Part shown: in pieces, positions 19,877-33,600 of the stretch
How the letters are laid out: each line of letters opens with the position of its first letter
Numbering within the stretch: position 1 is the first letter of the stretch
Assembly (NCBI GenBank): GCA_902651635.1
Contig: CACRSC010000029.1
Location: forward strand, 14,224-57,582
DNA length: 43,359 bases
Direction of reading: 5' to 3'
DNA from: Mastigamoeba balamuthi
Lineage: Eukaryota > Evosea > Mastigamoebida > Mastigamoebidae
Program-made: the position numbers and the translations under genes
Notes under the pieces: generated by a model
What the model saw: the letters and a program-made list of their open reading frames with translations, nothing else
Database searches by the model: none
What the model was told of the DNA's origin: nothing

Positions 19877-22848
19877 ATGGACGGCCCGAGCGACGTGTCC
19901 TCCGAGCCTGGCGCGGCCGACCTCACTGTACGCCCGCACGGATCCCGCGTTGCCCAGCACCTCACACCTCTGCCCAGGACACCGACTACGACGCTGCCTA
20001 TCTCGCGGACATCCGGTCGCACCTCGAGGGCATCTCCGCGCACTACACAGGTGCCCCACGCCGCCGCCTCTCTCTGGATGCCCGCCGCCCCCCTGCGGTG
20101 TAGCGGCTCACGAGGCGGGCTGCTGTGTCCGCAGACTGCGCTGCGAAACTCGACAGGCTCCGCAAAGTGCTCACCAACTACGAGGCCGCGCTCTCGCGCA
20201 GGGACAACACTCGCAACACCCGTTCGACCCGGCGCTGGTGCGCACGCATCTGACACGCATTCTGCCACGCGCAGAGAACCACCTGAGAGCGCTGTGCGAC
20301 GCCATGGGCCTGATGCACGCGTCGACTGAGAAACTCGTCCGCTTTATGCCGTTTTTGTGCCTTGCTCAACTACTATCCAGGGCAGGAATGTGATGGCAAT
20401 GTGCAAGCCACTCGAGGCCTTCCTGACCTCGCAGCAGCAGCAGCAGCAACGCAAGGCTAAGGCGAACGTGGGCCCCACCACAGCGCAGTCGTCCCCGCAG
20501 GTCCCGCAGGTCCCCAAGACGGCTGCCGCTGCTGCCAAGCGGCCGCCTCTGCCGGCGTCACCGGGGCCCACACCGCTCTCGGCCGTTCCCGCGAGGGTTG
20601 CGGCGTCGCCCACGGTCCCGCGATACACCGACTCCCCTCCGGCAATGCGCGTTCTCGCGGCCGTCGAGTACACCTGCAGCCCGCCCAGCCCCGGCAGCAG
20701 CACCGTCACCGCGGCGAGCCCTGCCATGCCGGCCGCCTCCCCCCCGCCCGCCAGGCCGGAGACGCCGCCCGCGTACGGGCAGGTCGTGACGCTGGTCGAG
20801 AAGACGCAGGCGCTCCTGACAGAGTTCAGCACCGCGCACGTCGAGGCCGTGAAGCTGCTGGACCCCTGCAGGATCCGCGGCATGGAGGCTGAGGATAGCC
20901 CGAGCCCGGACTCGTCGCACCCGTCGCTCAAGGCGGTCGCGCCTGCAGCGGCCGGCGACGTCGTCAACAGCGGCATTTCGCGCGCCATCTCCGAGTTCTC
21001 GTACCTCGAGCGCGAGCACATGGCGAAGCTCGACGTCCTCAACGTACGTGTGGTCGTTGTCCCCCGAGCCCCCGCCGTCTAACAGTGGGGGGCGCTGCGC
21101 TGCTGGCAGGCGCTCTGCTGGGCGGCGAGGCACAGCCCTAGCGAGTCGGACATCGTGGGGGAGCCGATGCTGTGCTCGGTGTTCGGCAAGCTCGACACCA
21201 TCGTGGAGGTGCACATGGGCATCTCCGCCCAGCTGGCCGAGAGCGATAAGATGCGCGCCGTCGCCGAGACGTACACGAGCAAGGCGCGCGCCGTTGCTGC
21301 CCTGTGGCTCGCCACGGCTTTTGCTTACCGCTGTGCTTTTTGCTCTGCGTGCAGTACTCGATGCTGGAGGTGCTCTACGTCGAGATGATGAGGACGTACA
21401 GCAAGGCCTGCAGGGACGTCGAGTCCTCCACCAGGCGCAGGGTCTTCATCGAGCAGAACAAATGCGTGCGCAGCTGGCCACACATCCCCCCCATCCCCCC
21501 TGGCCCCCACTGCAGCAGCCGATTGACCCGCGCGCCGCTCGCCAGGCCAACTTCGCGGAGCTGAGGAGGTGCCCCATCGTGTACCTCACGAAGCTCGTGC
21601 TGAGCCTGCAGTGCCTCGCCGACGTTGCGGGCCTGGCAGACCCGTACAAAGAGATGGTGCAGGACACGCTCTCCAAGTACAAGTCGTGCCTGCGCAGGGC
21701 CGAGGACGCCATGAAGTACCCCGACAGGACGGCCCCGATCCCCCTGGACAAGCCGCTGGTGGTCGTGAAGCCCAGGGCCGACACCGTGGCCATGCCGCCC
21801 TCGGTGAACTCTGTCAAGGACAAGTCCGTCTTCAGCCAGAGCGCTGCCAGGGCCGCCACGCCGCCCAAGAAGCTCGACTCCCCGCCGCTGCCCATATCAG
21901 AGGGCACGCCCAAGGCCGGCGCGTGCACTGTGCCGCCCGTGCCGAAGCCCGAGGACATCCCGAGGCAGTTCGGGTGCGTTGCCGCCATCAAGGCGGAGGA
22001 GCCCGTGAAGGCGCCGCACGCGGCGTCGCCGCTCGCCAAGCACGAGGAGCCCGCGAGGAAGCAGACGGCAGCTGTGGCTCCTTCGCCGTCGCTGCAACGC
22101 AAGACGTCCAAGGAGGCGCTCCCCAGGGCCACCGCGGTCCCCGCGCAAGCGCCTGTGGCGGCTCCCGCACCGGCGCCAGCGCCAGCGCCAGCGCCAGCAC
22201 CTGCACCTGTACCTGCCCCTGTGCCTGTCAAGAAGGTGTCGACATACTTCGGAGTGGACGTCAAGACCGTCATCGAGCGGGAGAACGGGGGGCTGCCGGC
22301 CTTCCTGGGCGAGTGCCTGGCGTGCGTGCTGAAGAACGGCGTCGAGACCAGGGGCATATTCCGCGGGGACATTGCCGCGCAGAGACTCGAGCAGATCAAG
22401 GACAACGTCGAGCGCGAGCAGAGCGCCCGGTGCACCAGCGCCACAGAGGCTGCGGTGCTCGTGCGGCTGTGGGTCTGCACCCTCCCCGTGCCGCTCCTCC
22501 ACGTCCCAGACGACCCGCAGGTTGGCCACCCACCCCCTTCGCATGAAGTCCCTCGCCTCCGGGGGCTCGCGACTAACATGGCGCGTGGGCGAGCAGCGGC
22601 CCAGAGACCCGTGCGCGCTCGCGAGGTGGCTGCCGGCGAAGCTGTCGTCGCCGCAGTACAGAGTGGCGGCGACGCTGTTCAAGACGCTGCACGTGGTGAT
22701 GAACAGGAGCGGGGCGAACCAGATGGGGTCCAGGGAGCTGGCGGTGCTGTTCGCGCCGGTGCTCGCGGGCGCGGCGAGGCCCGACGCGGCGCACGTGGCG
22801 ACTCTCGAGTACCTCATCATGCACGCCGGGATCCTCTTCACGAGGTGA
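19877..22848 (+). CDS. BAR-like helical protein with C-terminal RhoGAP domain
   Basis: Nine exons: 19877-19927, 19978-20050, 20135-20221, 20275-20336, 20381-21043, 21086-21292, 21355-21465, 21546-22520 and 22597-22848 (826 residues). The N-terminal part (residues 18-110) and middle part (about 290-460) are long amphipathic helices (CAAKLDRLRKVLTNYEAAL, KLDVLNWGALRCWQALCWAA, YKEMVQDTLSKYKSCL) resembling a BAR or F-BAR membrane-curving bundle interrupted by a Pro/Ala/Ser-rich insert. Residues about 645-826 are a RhoGAP domain: FGVDVKTVIE, the arginine finger Arg691 in RGIFRGD, TLPVPLLHV, and NQMGSRELAVLFAPVL. The catalytic Arg and the stabilising Asn are retained, so it should stimulate GTP hydrolysis by Rho/Rac proteins, probably at curved membranes. 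It contains a short poly-Gln run and an Ala-Pro dipeptide repeat. The RhoGAP call is firm; the BAR call is inference. Confidence 0.84.
22158..22228 (+). repeat. Ala-Pro dipeptide-coding microsatellite
   Basis: Tandem GC(G/A)CCA-type hexamers encode alternating Ala/Val-Pro just before the RhoGAP domain. They are likely length-variable and act as a stiff linker. Confidence 0.8.
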
Positions 22849-23548
22849 CGATGCGCCTCTTATCGCTTACTTCTAGCACCGGTCGTACTACAAATGCAGT
22901 TTGCGCAACGTTTTATGTCAAGTTCGCTTGTTCTGCTCCTCTCACGCTGCCGCCACGCAGTCTGTCACCCTGCGTCGACGCCAGCGGCGCAGAGCTCTGG
23001 CACAGTCCCGCTCTTTCTCCGTCTGCAATGAAAAGGGTGACAGAGAGTGTGTGGTTCTGCGTACATGCGAGTGCTATGGCAGCTGATATTGTGATTCCTC
23101 CTGAAATGCCCTGCAGGCCGTCTGGGATGAGGGTTGCCTCACTTGCTGGGCCAGGATCTAGGTCCGAAATTCAACCCGTGTTGTTGTACTCAAACGCGTG
23201 AGCGCCAGTTGGGACCTCTGGTGAGAAGTTGTGAAGCACAGGGCTCGAACTTTAGGAACCTCGGAATACCACTTGAATTGGAATGAATATGTGTCATCGT
23301 TCCTGTGTAATTCCGAGCACCTAGGCATTTTCCGTCCGTCTTCTCCAATTCTCGCCATTCTCCTCCCGGAACCGCCTGCGATAGCATTTGTCATTGTACT
23401 TTTTCCTTCTGCTCAGTTTTCTCGCCCGTATCAGCGCCGCCGAGACGCCCGGAATGGACTTCGAGTCGGGCGGTGGAAAAGGTCGGTCGGCACCGCTCGG
23501 AATCAGCACCTCAGGGCAGCGATCATTCATAAACTTCAGCGAGCTGCA
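22849..23548. other. Intergenic region, no gene recognised
   Basis: It lies between the RhoGAP and Sel1 genes. CCCGTATC, matching the core of the 16-nt promoter element, occurs at 23428-23435 upstream of the Sel1 gene. An ATG at 23454 opens a short frame that does not join the Sel1 frame by any splice I can see. Confidence 0.45.
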
Positions 23549-24675
23549 ATGAGCTCCTCTTCCCTCATCCCTCAGCGCTCCACCGCCGGCGACCGCGCCA
23601 CGGACACGCGTGCCGCCATCGCCCTGGCCGCTGCGGGCGACCACGCGGGGGCCGCGCAGCTGTGCAGCCGCATGCTCGACTTTGTGCCGGCGGTCCTCCT
23701 CCTCCGCTACCTCGACGTCCTCGGCGCCCACGTCACCGCGGACGCCGTCGGCCTCGGGGACCCCGAGTCCGCCCCCGTGGCGGCGCACCTCCTCGCGCTC
23801 GTCAAGATGTCGGACCCGCTGCAGAAAGAGCAGGCGACGCTGTTCTTCGACAGAACCGTCGCGGAAATCGTCGGGTCCGAGTCGGAAATGGAGGCCAGCG
23901 GGAACTCGAAGAGAGCGGCTGGAATAGCTCTGTTCCTGGCAGGGTCGTGGCAGGACCACGGGATGGGCGACCTGGGCAAGGCCGTGGGGCTGTGGCAGGC
24001 CGCGGCGGAGCTGGACGAGGTGGCTGCGGTCTACAACGTGGCGTGGTGCACCGACACGGGCAACGGGATGCCCCGCTGCCCCGACGACGCCCTCGCGCTC
24101 TACCGCCTCGCGGCCGCCCAGTCGTACCCGCCTGCGCTCAACAACCTCGGCGTGCGGTACCGCAACGGCGAGGGCGTGCCGCGGGACCTCCGGAGGGCAG
24201 CGAGGCTCTTCGAGGAGGCCGCCGCCAGAAATAACCTCAGGTGCCCCCAAAATACTTCCGGGTGGAATAGTTCCGCATCGGTCTCACAGAGCGAAATGCA
24301 CGCATCGCCTGCAGTGGCATGTTCAACCTCGCCTACTCGTACAGCACCGGAGAGGGCGTGGACAAGGACAAGGCCAAGTCGCTCGCGCTGTACCGCGAGG
24401 CCGCCGCGAGGGGCCACTCGTCGTCGGCGTACAACCTGGCCCTGATGCTCGCGTACGGCGACGAGCACAAGGACTGCGCCACGGCGTGGCGGCTCATGGA
24501 CGCCCTCGCCAAGCGCGGGGACGCCGAGGCCACGGCTGCCGCCGGGCGGTGGCTGATGGGCGGCGAGTGCGGGAGGGCGCAGGACGTCAGGGCCGGGCTC
24601 GAGCTCGTCCAGAAGTCGGCAAACACGGGCGTCGCCTCGATGGAGGCGCTGCTCGTGTCCGTCAGGGCCAAGTAG
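23549..24675 (+). CDS. Sel1-like repeat (SLR) protein
   Basis: Two exons (23549-24240, 24315-24675) encode 350 residues. The C-terminal two thirds carry Sel1 repeats, helical pairs of about 36-40 residues: DLGKAVGLWQAAAELDEVAA, DALALYRLAAAQSYPPALNNLGVRYRNGEGV, DLRRAARLFEEAAARNN, then after the splice FNLAYSYSTGEGV and KAKSLALYREAAARGHSSS. The pattern A-X3-A-X-NLG-Y-X-GEGV is diagnostic. SLR proteins are scaffolds, for example in ER-associated degradation or signalling. No signal peptide or membrane span is seen, so a soluble cytosolic adaptor is likely. The N-terminal 110 residues are helical but not clearly repetitive. The ATG at 23549 is used because it opens directly into conserved-looking sequence. 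Confidence 0.85.
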
Positions 24676-24948
24676 GCCTCTGCTGCCTGCCGGCTGCTGG
24701 TTGACACTGCTAGCGTTTTTACGAACTCTGTTCTGAATAAGACAGACGTTGTGCATTATTGAATTCAATTGAATTGCGAGACATTGAGGAAATAATGCAG
24801 CACTTTGTTGAATTGGGAGGGCAACCCCCCAACGCCGCTGTCATGGGCTGAGCCAGAGGTTGGCTAGTCACTCGGGGCCCGGGTGGGTGTGGTGCGAGGC
24901 GAGGGGGGGTGGATGAGGGCCGCGTGGCCGCTCGGCCTCCGGGGGCCC

Positions 24949-27188
<2,240 letters not shown>

Positions 27189-27636
27189 CGTCGTCGTGCT
27201 TTGCGTCTGCACACAGAGAGAGAGAGAGAGACCCGGCAAAGGAAACACGCATGACAGACACGTAATTCGGTTAGTCCGCGTGCCCGTGAGTGTGTTCTCG
27301 CGATCCGCTGGTCGGATGGCGCGGGCCGTGCACAGACATCCGACAGAGAAGCGCCGAAACGGCTGGTGGGGGCGCCGAGACGCGGTGGAGGGTGGGCGAG
27401 AGACGGAGGGGGTGGAGTGTCGTACGTAGATGTGTTTATCCAACGAAAATAGTAGAGAGAGGAAAAAGGGTCGCGAGGAGAGATACCGCTCGATACTCTT
27501 GATGATGTGGCCGAGGGGGAAATATCGCCCGGCTGAAGATTTGGCGGAGCCAGTTATACTTTCTTTTTGTTTCACTTTTCCCTCCTACACACCCAATTTC
27601 CGTGCCGTCTTTTGAACGCACGATTAAAAAACGCCC
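27189..27636. promoter_or_regulatory. Shared divergent promoter of GPI and glycogen synthase
   Basis: A 448-bp gap between the two start codons. It includes a likely 5' UTR-intron acceptor for GPI (CT-rich tract at 27216-27235) and CGGTATCTCTC on the minus strand (around 27489-27479), resembling the CCCGTATCTTC core of the shared 16-mer. Confidence 0.5.
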
Positions 27637-30125
27637 ATGAGCACGTCTGCCGTCGTCAAGTCGAGCCCGTCGGAGATCTGGCACGCTTCCACCCCCCGCC
27701 CGCCCCCGCGGTTCTCGCTCCCGCTGGCTCGGTTTTCCACGCATTATTGGCGTCTCTGCTGCGTTTTTCTCGCCGCAAACGCCGAGAAAATGGGCGCCAC
27801 GACAATGCTGCTGCGATCATTTTTCAGCACTGCTGTGAAAACCGGGTGGAGACCTGGCTAACGAAGCGATGCGCCGCGGCCACGCGCCCGCAGGGGGCTG
27901 AGCACGGACCGGGCGAACCCGGCCACGGAGGCGCAGAAGGTCTTCCTGTTCGAGGTCTCCCACGAGGTCGCCAGGTCCGGGGGTCCACTTCTTCCCCCCA
28001 CCTCACACCGGGTTTCAGCCCTTTTGGTTTACCATAACCGTCCTCTGGTCCACCCCCCGCCCCTGCAGCAAGTCCGGGGGCATCTACACGGTGATCTCGA
28101 GCAAGGCGCAGCTGACGGTGATGGAGTACGGCGACAGGTACGCGCTGGTGGGCCCGTACAACGCGCCGTCGGCCGCTGTCGAGTTCGAGCCCTGCGAGCC
28201 CAGCCCCTGGGTGCAGGGCCTGCTCAACAACCTCAAGACCAAGCACGGCATCGTCGTGCACTTTGGCCGCTGGCTCATCAAGGGTCTGATTCCCCCTCTG
28301 CCTCCCCGCGTCGACTTTTTCCTCCGCGGTGGAAAAAAAGCAACTGCTGACCAAAATATCTGCTGCGGTGCGGAAATATCACTGAAATTCACCGCAGGGT
28401 CGCCCAAGTGCTTCCTGATCGAGACCAAGGCGTCGTACAGCAACCTGCCGATGTGGAGGTCGCAGCTGGCCAAGCCCGGCACGTGCAACGACTACGACAG
28501 CGAGGCCAACGAGGCCATCGTCTTCGGCTACCAGACGGCGCTCTTCTTCCAGGAGGCCCTGGCCGTCGCCGGCGACCGCAAGCTGCTCGTCCACTTCCAC
28601 GAGTGGCTGGCCAGCGTCGGCCTCATCGTCATGAAGCAGTGGGGCGTCAAGATCCCCACGCTCTTCACCACACACGCCACTCTGCTCGCGTGCGTCGTCT
28701 CTCCCGCGCCCCCGCGCCGTCTCCAACGGCTCTGCCCGCGCGCAGGAGGTACATGGCGGCCGGCGGGATGGACCTGTACGAGGCGCTGCACCGCGGGGTG
28801 AACCCCGAGTACGAGGCGGGCCACAGGCAGATCTACAACAGGCACTGGATCGAGGTCGGGGCCGCCAGGGGCGCCGACGTGTTCACGACCGTCTCGGAGA
28901 TCACCGACTACGAGGCCCAGTGCCTGCTGGGCCGCGGCGCCGACGTGATCACGCCCAACGGCCTCAACACGGCGCGCTTCACGGCGATGCACGAGTTCCA
29001 GAACCTCCACAAGAAGTACAAGGACATCATCGCAGGCAAGAAAAATCCAAAATTTCCCCCAATTTCAAAAGGGGGGGGGATAATATCTCTCTCCTGACAC
29101 CGCTTCGCCGTCGATGCTGGGCAGAGTTCTGCCGCGGGCACTTCTTCGGGTCGTACGACTTTGACCTGGACAACACGATCTTCATGTTCACGGCGGGGCG
29201 GCGCGAGTACCACAACAAGGGCGTGGACCTGATGATCGAGGCGCTGGCGGACCTCAACTACCAGCTCAAGCGCGACGGCTCCAAGCTGACGGTCGTCGCG
29301 TTCATCATCATGCCGGGCGCGAACCAGAGCTACAACGTCGAGTCGATCCGCGGGCAGAGCGTGCGGCGGCAGATCCGCGAGGCCTGCGACGCCATCACCA
29401 AGGAGATGTCGGACAAGATGTACGAGGAGATCCTGCACGGGCGCATGCCCGACGCCCAGCGGCTGCTGAGCGACGACTCGCTGATGACGATGAAGCGCCG
29501 CGTGCAGCTGGTGCAGCAGGCCAACCGCCAGCCGCCCGTCGTGACGCACAACATGGTCAACGACGGCGAGGACGAGATCCTGCTGCACATACGCCGCTGC
29601 GCGCTGTTCAACGGCAGCGAGGACCGCGTCAAGGTCGTCTACCACCCCGAGTTCCTCAGCGTCACCAACCCGCTCATCCCGCTCGACTACTCCGAGTTTG
29701 TCCGCGGCTGCCACCTCGGCGTCTTCGTCTCGTACTACGAGCCCTGGGGCTACACGCCCGCCGAGTGCGCGCTCAGCGGCGTGCCGTCGATCACGTCGAA
29801 CCTCACGGGCTTCGCCAACTACATGCAGCGCCGGCTCGCCAACTCGGAGGAGCACGGCATCTACGTCATCGACCGCCGCAACAGGTCCTTCCAGGACTCG
29901 AAGGAGCAGCTCTCGTCGGCCATGTGGCGCTTCTGCCAGCAGAACCGCCGCCAGCGCATCGAGCAGCGCAACAAGACCGAGAAGCTCAGCGACATCCTCT
30001 CGTGGGACGTCATGTACAAGCACTACGTCAAGGCCCGCAACGTCGCCCTCCGCCGCGCCTACGGCCTCGAGCTGCCCATGCCCCCCTTCATCAAGGACGA
30101 GCTCGACCTCATGTCGCGCAAGTGA
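27637..30125 (+). CDS. GYS: Glycogen synthase, GT3 family
   Basis: Exons: a short first exon from the ATG at 27637 to about 27659 (three donors are in phase), then 27894-27974, 28069-28283, 28398-28689, 28746-29035 and 29125-30125, about 633 residues. It transfers glucose from UDP-glucose to the non-reducing end of glycogen in the cytosol. Landmarks: KSGGIYTVISS (nucleotide-sugar loop), HFGRWLIKG, HFHEWLASVGL, FTTHATLL, VFTTVSEIT, TPNGLN, the catalytic E-X7-E in EPWGYTPAE, and the arginine cluster RRQRIEQRNKTEKLSD that binds glucose-6-P in fungal and animal enzymes. The C-terminus ends soon after the domain (DELDLMSRK), lacking the long Ser/Pro phospho-regulatory tail of animal enzymes. Regulation by glucose-6-P is therefore inferred to be retained. 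The fifth intron is GC-AG. Confidence 0.96.
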
Positions 30126-30674
30126 GCGCCAGCAGCGTCTCTCCCGCTCTTTCTCTCTGCCCCACCTGTTTTGGCCCCTGGCCTGGGAGCCGCAGGGACG
30201 CTACGAACGGAGAGGAACCCTCAGTCTACAGCTCAACTCCACACCGAGCGGGGGGTGGGGACGGGCGGGCGGGCGGGCGGTCTGCAGAGCGCGTGTCCGT
30301 ACGAGATATCTTCTCCGTAGATCAATTGAAATGGGGGGATGCTGCCCACGAAGATCCCACGGGGGCAAAAGTTGCCCCAGAAGGCGCTTCTTTCTGCGGT
30401 TGGAGGTCCGGTTTGAGAACACGCCGGTGGCTAGGCAACAGCCCACCAGAGTCGCTTGATCGCCATGAATCGCCCTCCTCAATTGTTTGTTGAGGGGCTT
30501 CTCCCCGAGTCTGTAAACCGGAGGACGAAAAGCCCGCCAAGGACGTGCCAACCCGTCAAAAAGAAAAACGCCACTCTAGCCCGAGGGGGTACGCACTTTT
30601 ACCGCCACGCGGAACCTCACCCTCCGCATCCGCTGACACGCCAGCGCGTTGTTCAGAGCCCCCCAGCCCACGCC
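30126..30674. other. Intergenic region and probable promoter of the large helical protein
   Basis: It contains a (GGGC)n microsatellite at about 30264-30281 and AGATATCTTCTCCG at 30304-30317, similar to other upstream (G/A)TATCT motifs. No gene is recognised. Confidence 0.45.
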
Positions 30675-33600
30675 ATGAAGCGGTCCAGCCGGGAGCACGA
30701 TGTCGAGCGCGGCCTGTCGCCTACGCCCAAGCGCCTGACCCTCGAGCACAGCGCCAGCCCCCACGTACCCCCCGAGTCCATTGCGCTCTCGGGCCCCGCG
30801 CGCGGCCCCCAGGGATCGCCGCCGGACTCCGAGACGCCCAGAGACGGCGACGTGGCTGACGCCGTCGACTCCCGCAACCCGCAGCGCCCGGCAGGCGTGC
30901 ACGGCGTGTCTGTCGCGTGCCAGACGGCTGTGGGCTGCCCCGACTGCCGTCGTATGCAGGAGCTCCTCGAGTACGTCCTCGAGAGCACCAAGCGCCTGCG
31001 CGCCGCCAGGTCGCCCGAGCTGGACGACGAGGGCCGCGAGGTGCCCCCCCGCCTGCCGCCGCTCCCGAGCAGAGCCGCGCGCACGGATGCCGCCGAGGAC
31101 AGCGCGGAGCCTCGCGACCCCACAGAGGTGGCGCTGCGCGAGTGCCCCGAGACGGAGGAGCGCGTCGTCCGCGCGGCGTTACACGGCGACGCGCGCATGC
31201 AGCTCGCCGAGTGCAAGCGCGCGTGCCTGCGGGCCCGGCGCCTCGTGCTGAGCGGCCACGCGATCGCCGCGCTGCCGCTGGTGCGCCTGCTGCGCGTGCT
31301 CATCGCCGAGCAGACCTCCGAGTACGAGTCGCTGCTCGCGGCGCTGGCCCTCGTCGCCGCCTGGCCCTCCGCGCACGACGAGCTGCGCGAGGCGGTCACG
31401 GCCGAGCTGGACAGGGCCGCCAGGGCCCGCGGCCCCATGAAGGCCGTCCAGGAGATCCTCTGCCACGGGTGGCACGACACGCTGGCCCCCGCGCCGGAGG
31501 GCATGTCCAGGGACGAGATCCTCACGCGCGCCGAGTTCCTCAGCTACGAGGGGCGCCACGAGCTCGCCATCGAGGTCGCGCGCTCGGTCGACTCGATGCT
31601 GAACGTCCTGCGCTTCCAGATCGCCGCCTCGATGTGGGAGCAGGCCGTGATGACGGTCCAGTCCCAGATGAACGTCCGCCAGTGGCCCGACACCGTAAAG
31701 ATGGTACTCTCTCGCCTCCCTGCATGGCGCGCGAGCACGCGGGTGGTCGAGCGAGGCCCGCTGACCTGTGCGCGCTCGCAGACCCTGATGAAGGAGTACG
31801 GGGCCGGCGTGCTGCCCCTGAAGTTCCTCATGTCGGTCGCGCTGCCGATGCTCATGAAGGGCCTCGATCCGGTCTTCACGATGTGGACAGTCAGGGAGAG
31901 CTTCTCCAACCGCCTATGGGTCCGCGCGGCTGCCGAGGACCCCTCTGCTCTCCTTCCAGCCCCCAGCCCCCGCTCACAATAGTCCTCTCCGCTCGGCTCT
32001 CAGGCCGCGCAGTCGCGGGCGCGCCAGCAGGCGATCCTGGCCACCGAGAGGGGCGCGTGCGCGCGCTGGCAGACCAGGAGCGGGCTGGGCTCGCTGAAGG
32101 AGATGTGCGCCGTCAAGGTCTCGCGGGCCTTCCAGGAGTACGAGCCGTACAGCATGTACCAGCTGCTCTGCTCGCTGGGGTCCGCGGACGACGTCGTGGC
32201 GTCGCTCTGCTGCGCCTGCGTCTCGATCTACATCCTCGAGCGCGCGCCGGTGGCCCTCCTGTCCAAGGCCGTGGCGTGGATGTCCTCGCGCGACCCCGTG
32301 ACGGCGCTCGCGTGGGCCAAGCGGCGCTTGGAGCTCGCGACCGCCCCCGCGGGGGGCCCACACGAGGGCATCGACGCGTTCGGCGGCCAGATGCTCGACA
32401 TCGCGTGCTCGCTGGGAATCCGCGGCTTCGAGAACGTCGTCTGGTACCTCCTGCGCAGGGCCACGCCCGAGATGTTGCGCATGGCGGCCAGTGGCCTCGA
32501 GAGGCGCTGCGAGCTCTTCGCGCAGGCCCCGGAGCACACGGAGCTCAGCCTGCTGGTCGCCGTGCTGACGCTGGGCAACGACACCCGCAGCTTCAGCCGC
32601 GCCGTCGAGCGCATGGCCATGGCCACGTCCGAGGAGATCGCCGTCGGGGCCGCGAACTACATGGCCCGGCGCATCTCGGGCTTCACCATCACCGCCGAGG
32701 AGTACGCGGGCGTGCTGCTCTCTAGCGAGCTGTACGGGTCGCCGCTGTTCCTGCGCGCGCAGGCGGTCCTGTTCCGCACCGTCTGGTGGATGCTGCAGGA
32801 GAAGCGTCCCGGGCTGGGCACCAACGACGCCAGGAACCACGGGTCGACGGCCAGCGCGCTTTCGAAGGACCTCGCCGTGTCGCTGTTCAAGCAGAAGAAG
32901 CTGCTCGACGTCCCGGGCCTTTTCCTCAAGCTCACCGAGTTCGTCGCTGGCGAGGCCTGCAGGATGCACGCCCTCGTCGACATCGCGACGGGCTGCAGGG
33001 CCCTCCTGCCCCCGGACACGCTGTTCGAGTTTGTGCGCAACGCCCTGGGCTCTGCGGCCTCGCACGGGTACGCAGGCGAGGCGAGCCCGCCCGACTACGT
33101 GCTCGGCACGATCGTCCTCGACTACCTGAACAACACCGAGAGCGCCAAGGCCGCGAAGAAGCTGGTCACGCTGCCCACGACCGCCGCGTGCGAGCGCAAC
33201 GGCGGCTGCGTGCTCTACGTCGCCGAGCGGACCGCCGGGTGGAAGGGGCTACTGGGCAGCACGATGACCTGCCTCGAGAAGCTCGCTCTGCACTGCAAAG
33301 AGCACCGCCGCCGCGCGATGGACCTCCTCGCGGACCTGTCGTCGCGCCTCGACGCCACGGCCTTCTGCGGCATGCTCCACAGGGTCTGCAGCGTGGTGCC
33401 CTCGCACGAGGCGCTCGACCGGCTGGGCCAGACGTGCGCGATGCTCTGGGCCGGCGCGGTACCCCCGCACGTGCGCACGCTGCTGCTGGCCATGTCGCTC
33501 GCCTCGGAGCCCTCCGAGCGCCTCGTCAAGCAGCTCCGCGCCGCGCTGCCCGCGGGCGTCAGGGACGCTCATTACGACCAGTGGACGCGCCGCGCGCTGG

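Noticed and set aside
20195-20275. Possible frameshift in the BAR/RhoGAP gene after ALSRRDNTRNT
   Set aside because: A canonical GT-AG intron of 53 nt (20222-20274) joins to QNHLRALCDAMG in frame.
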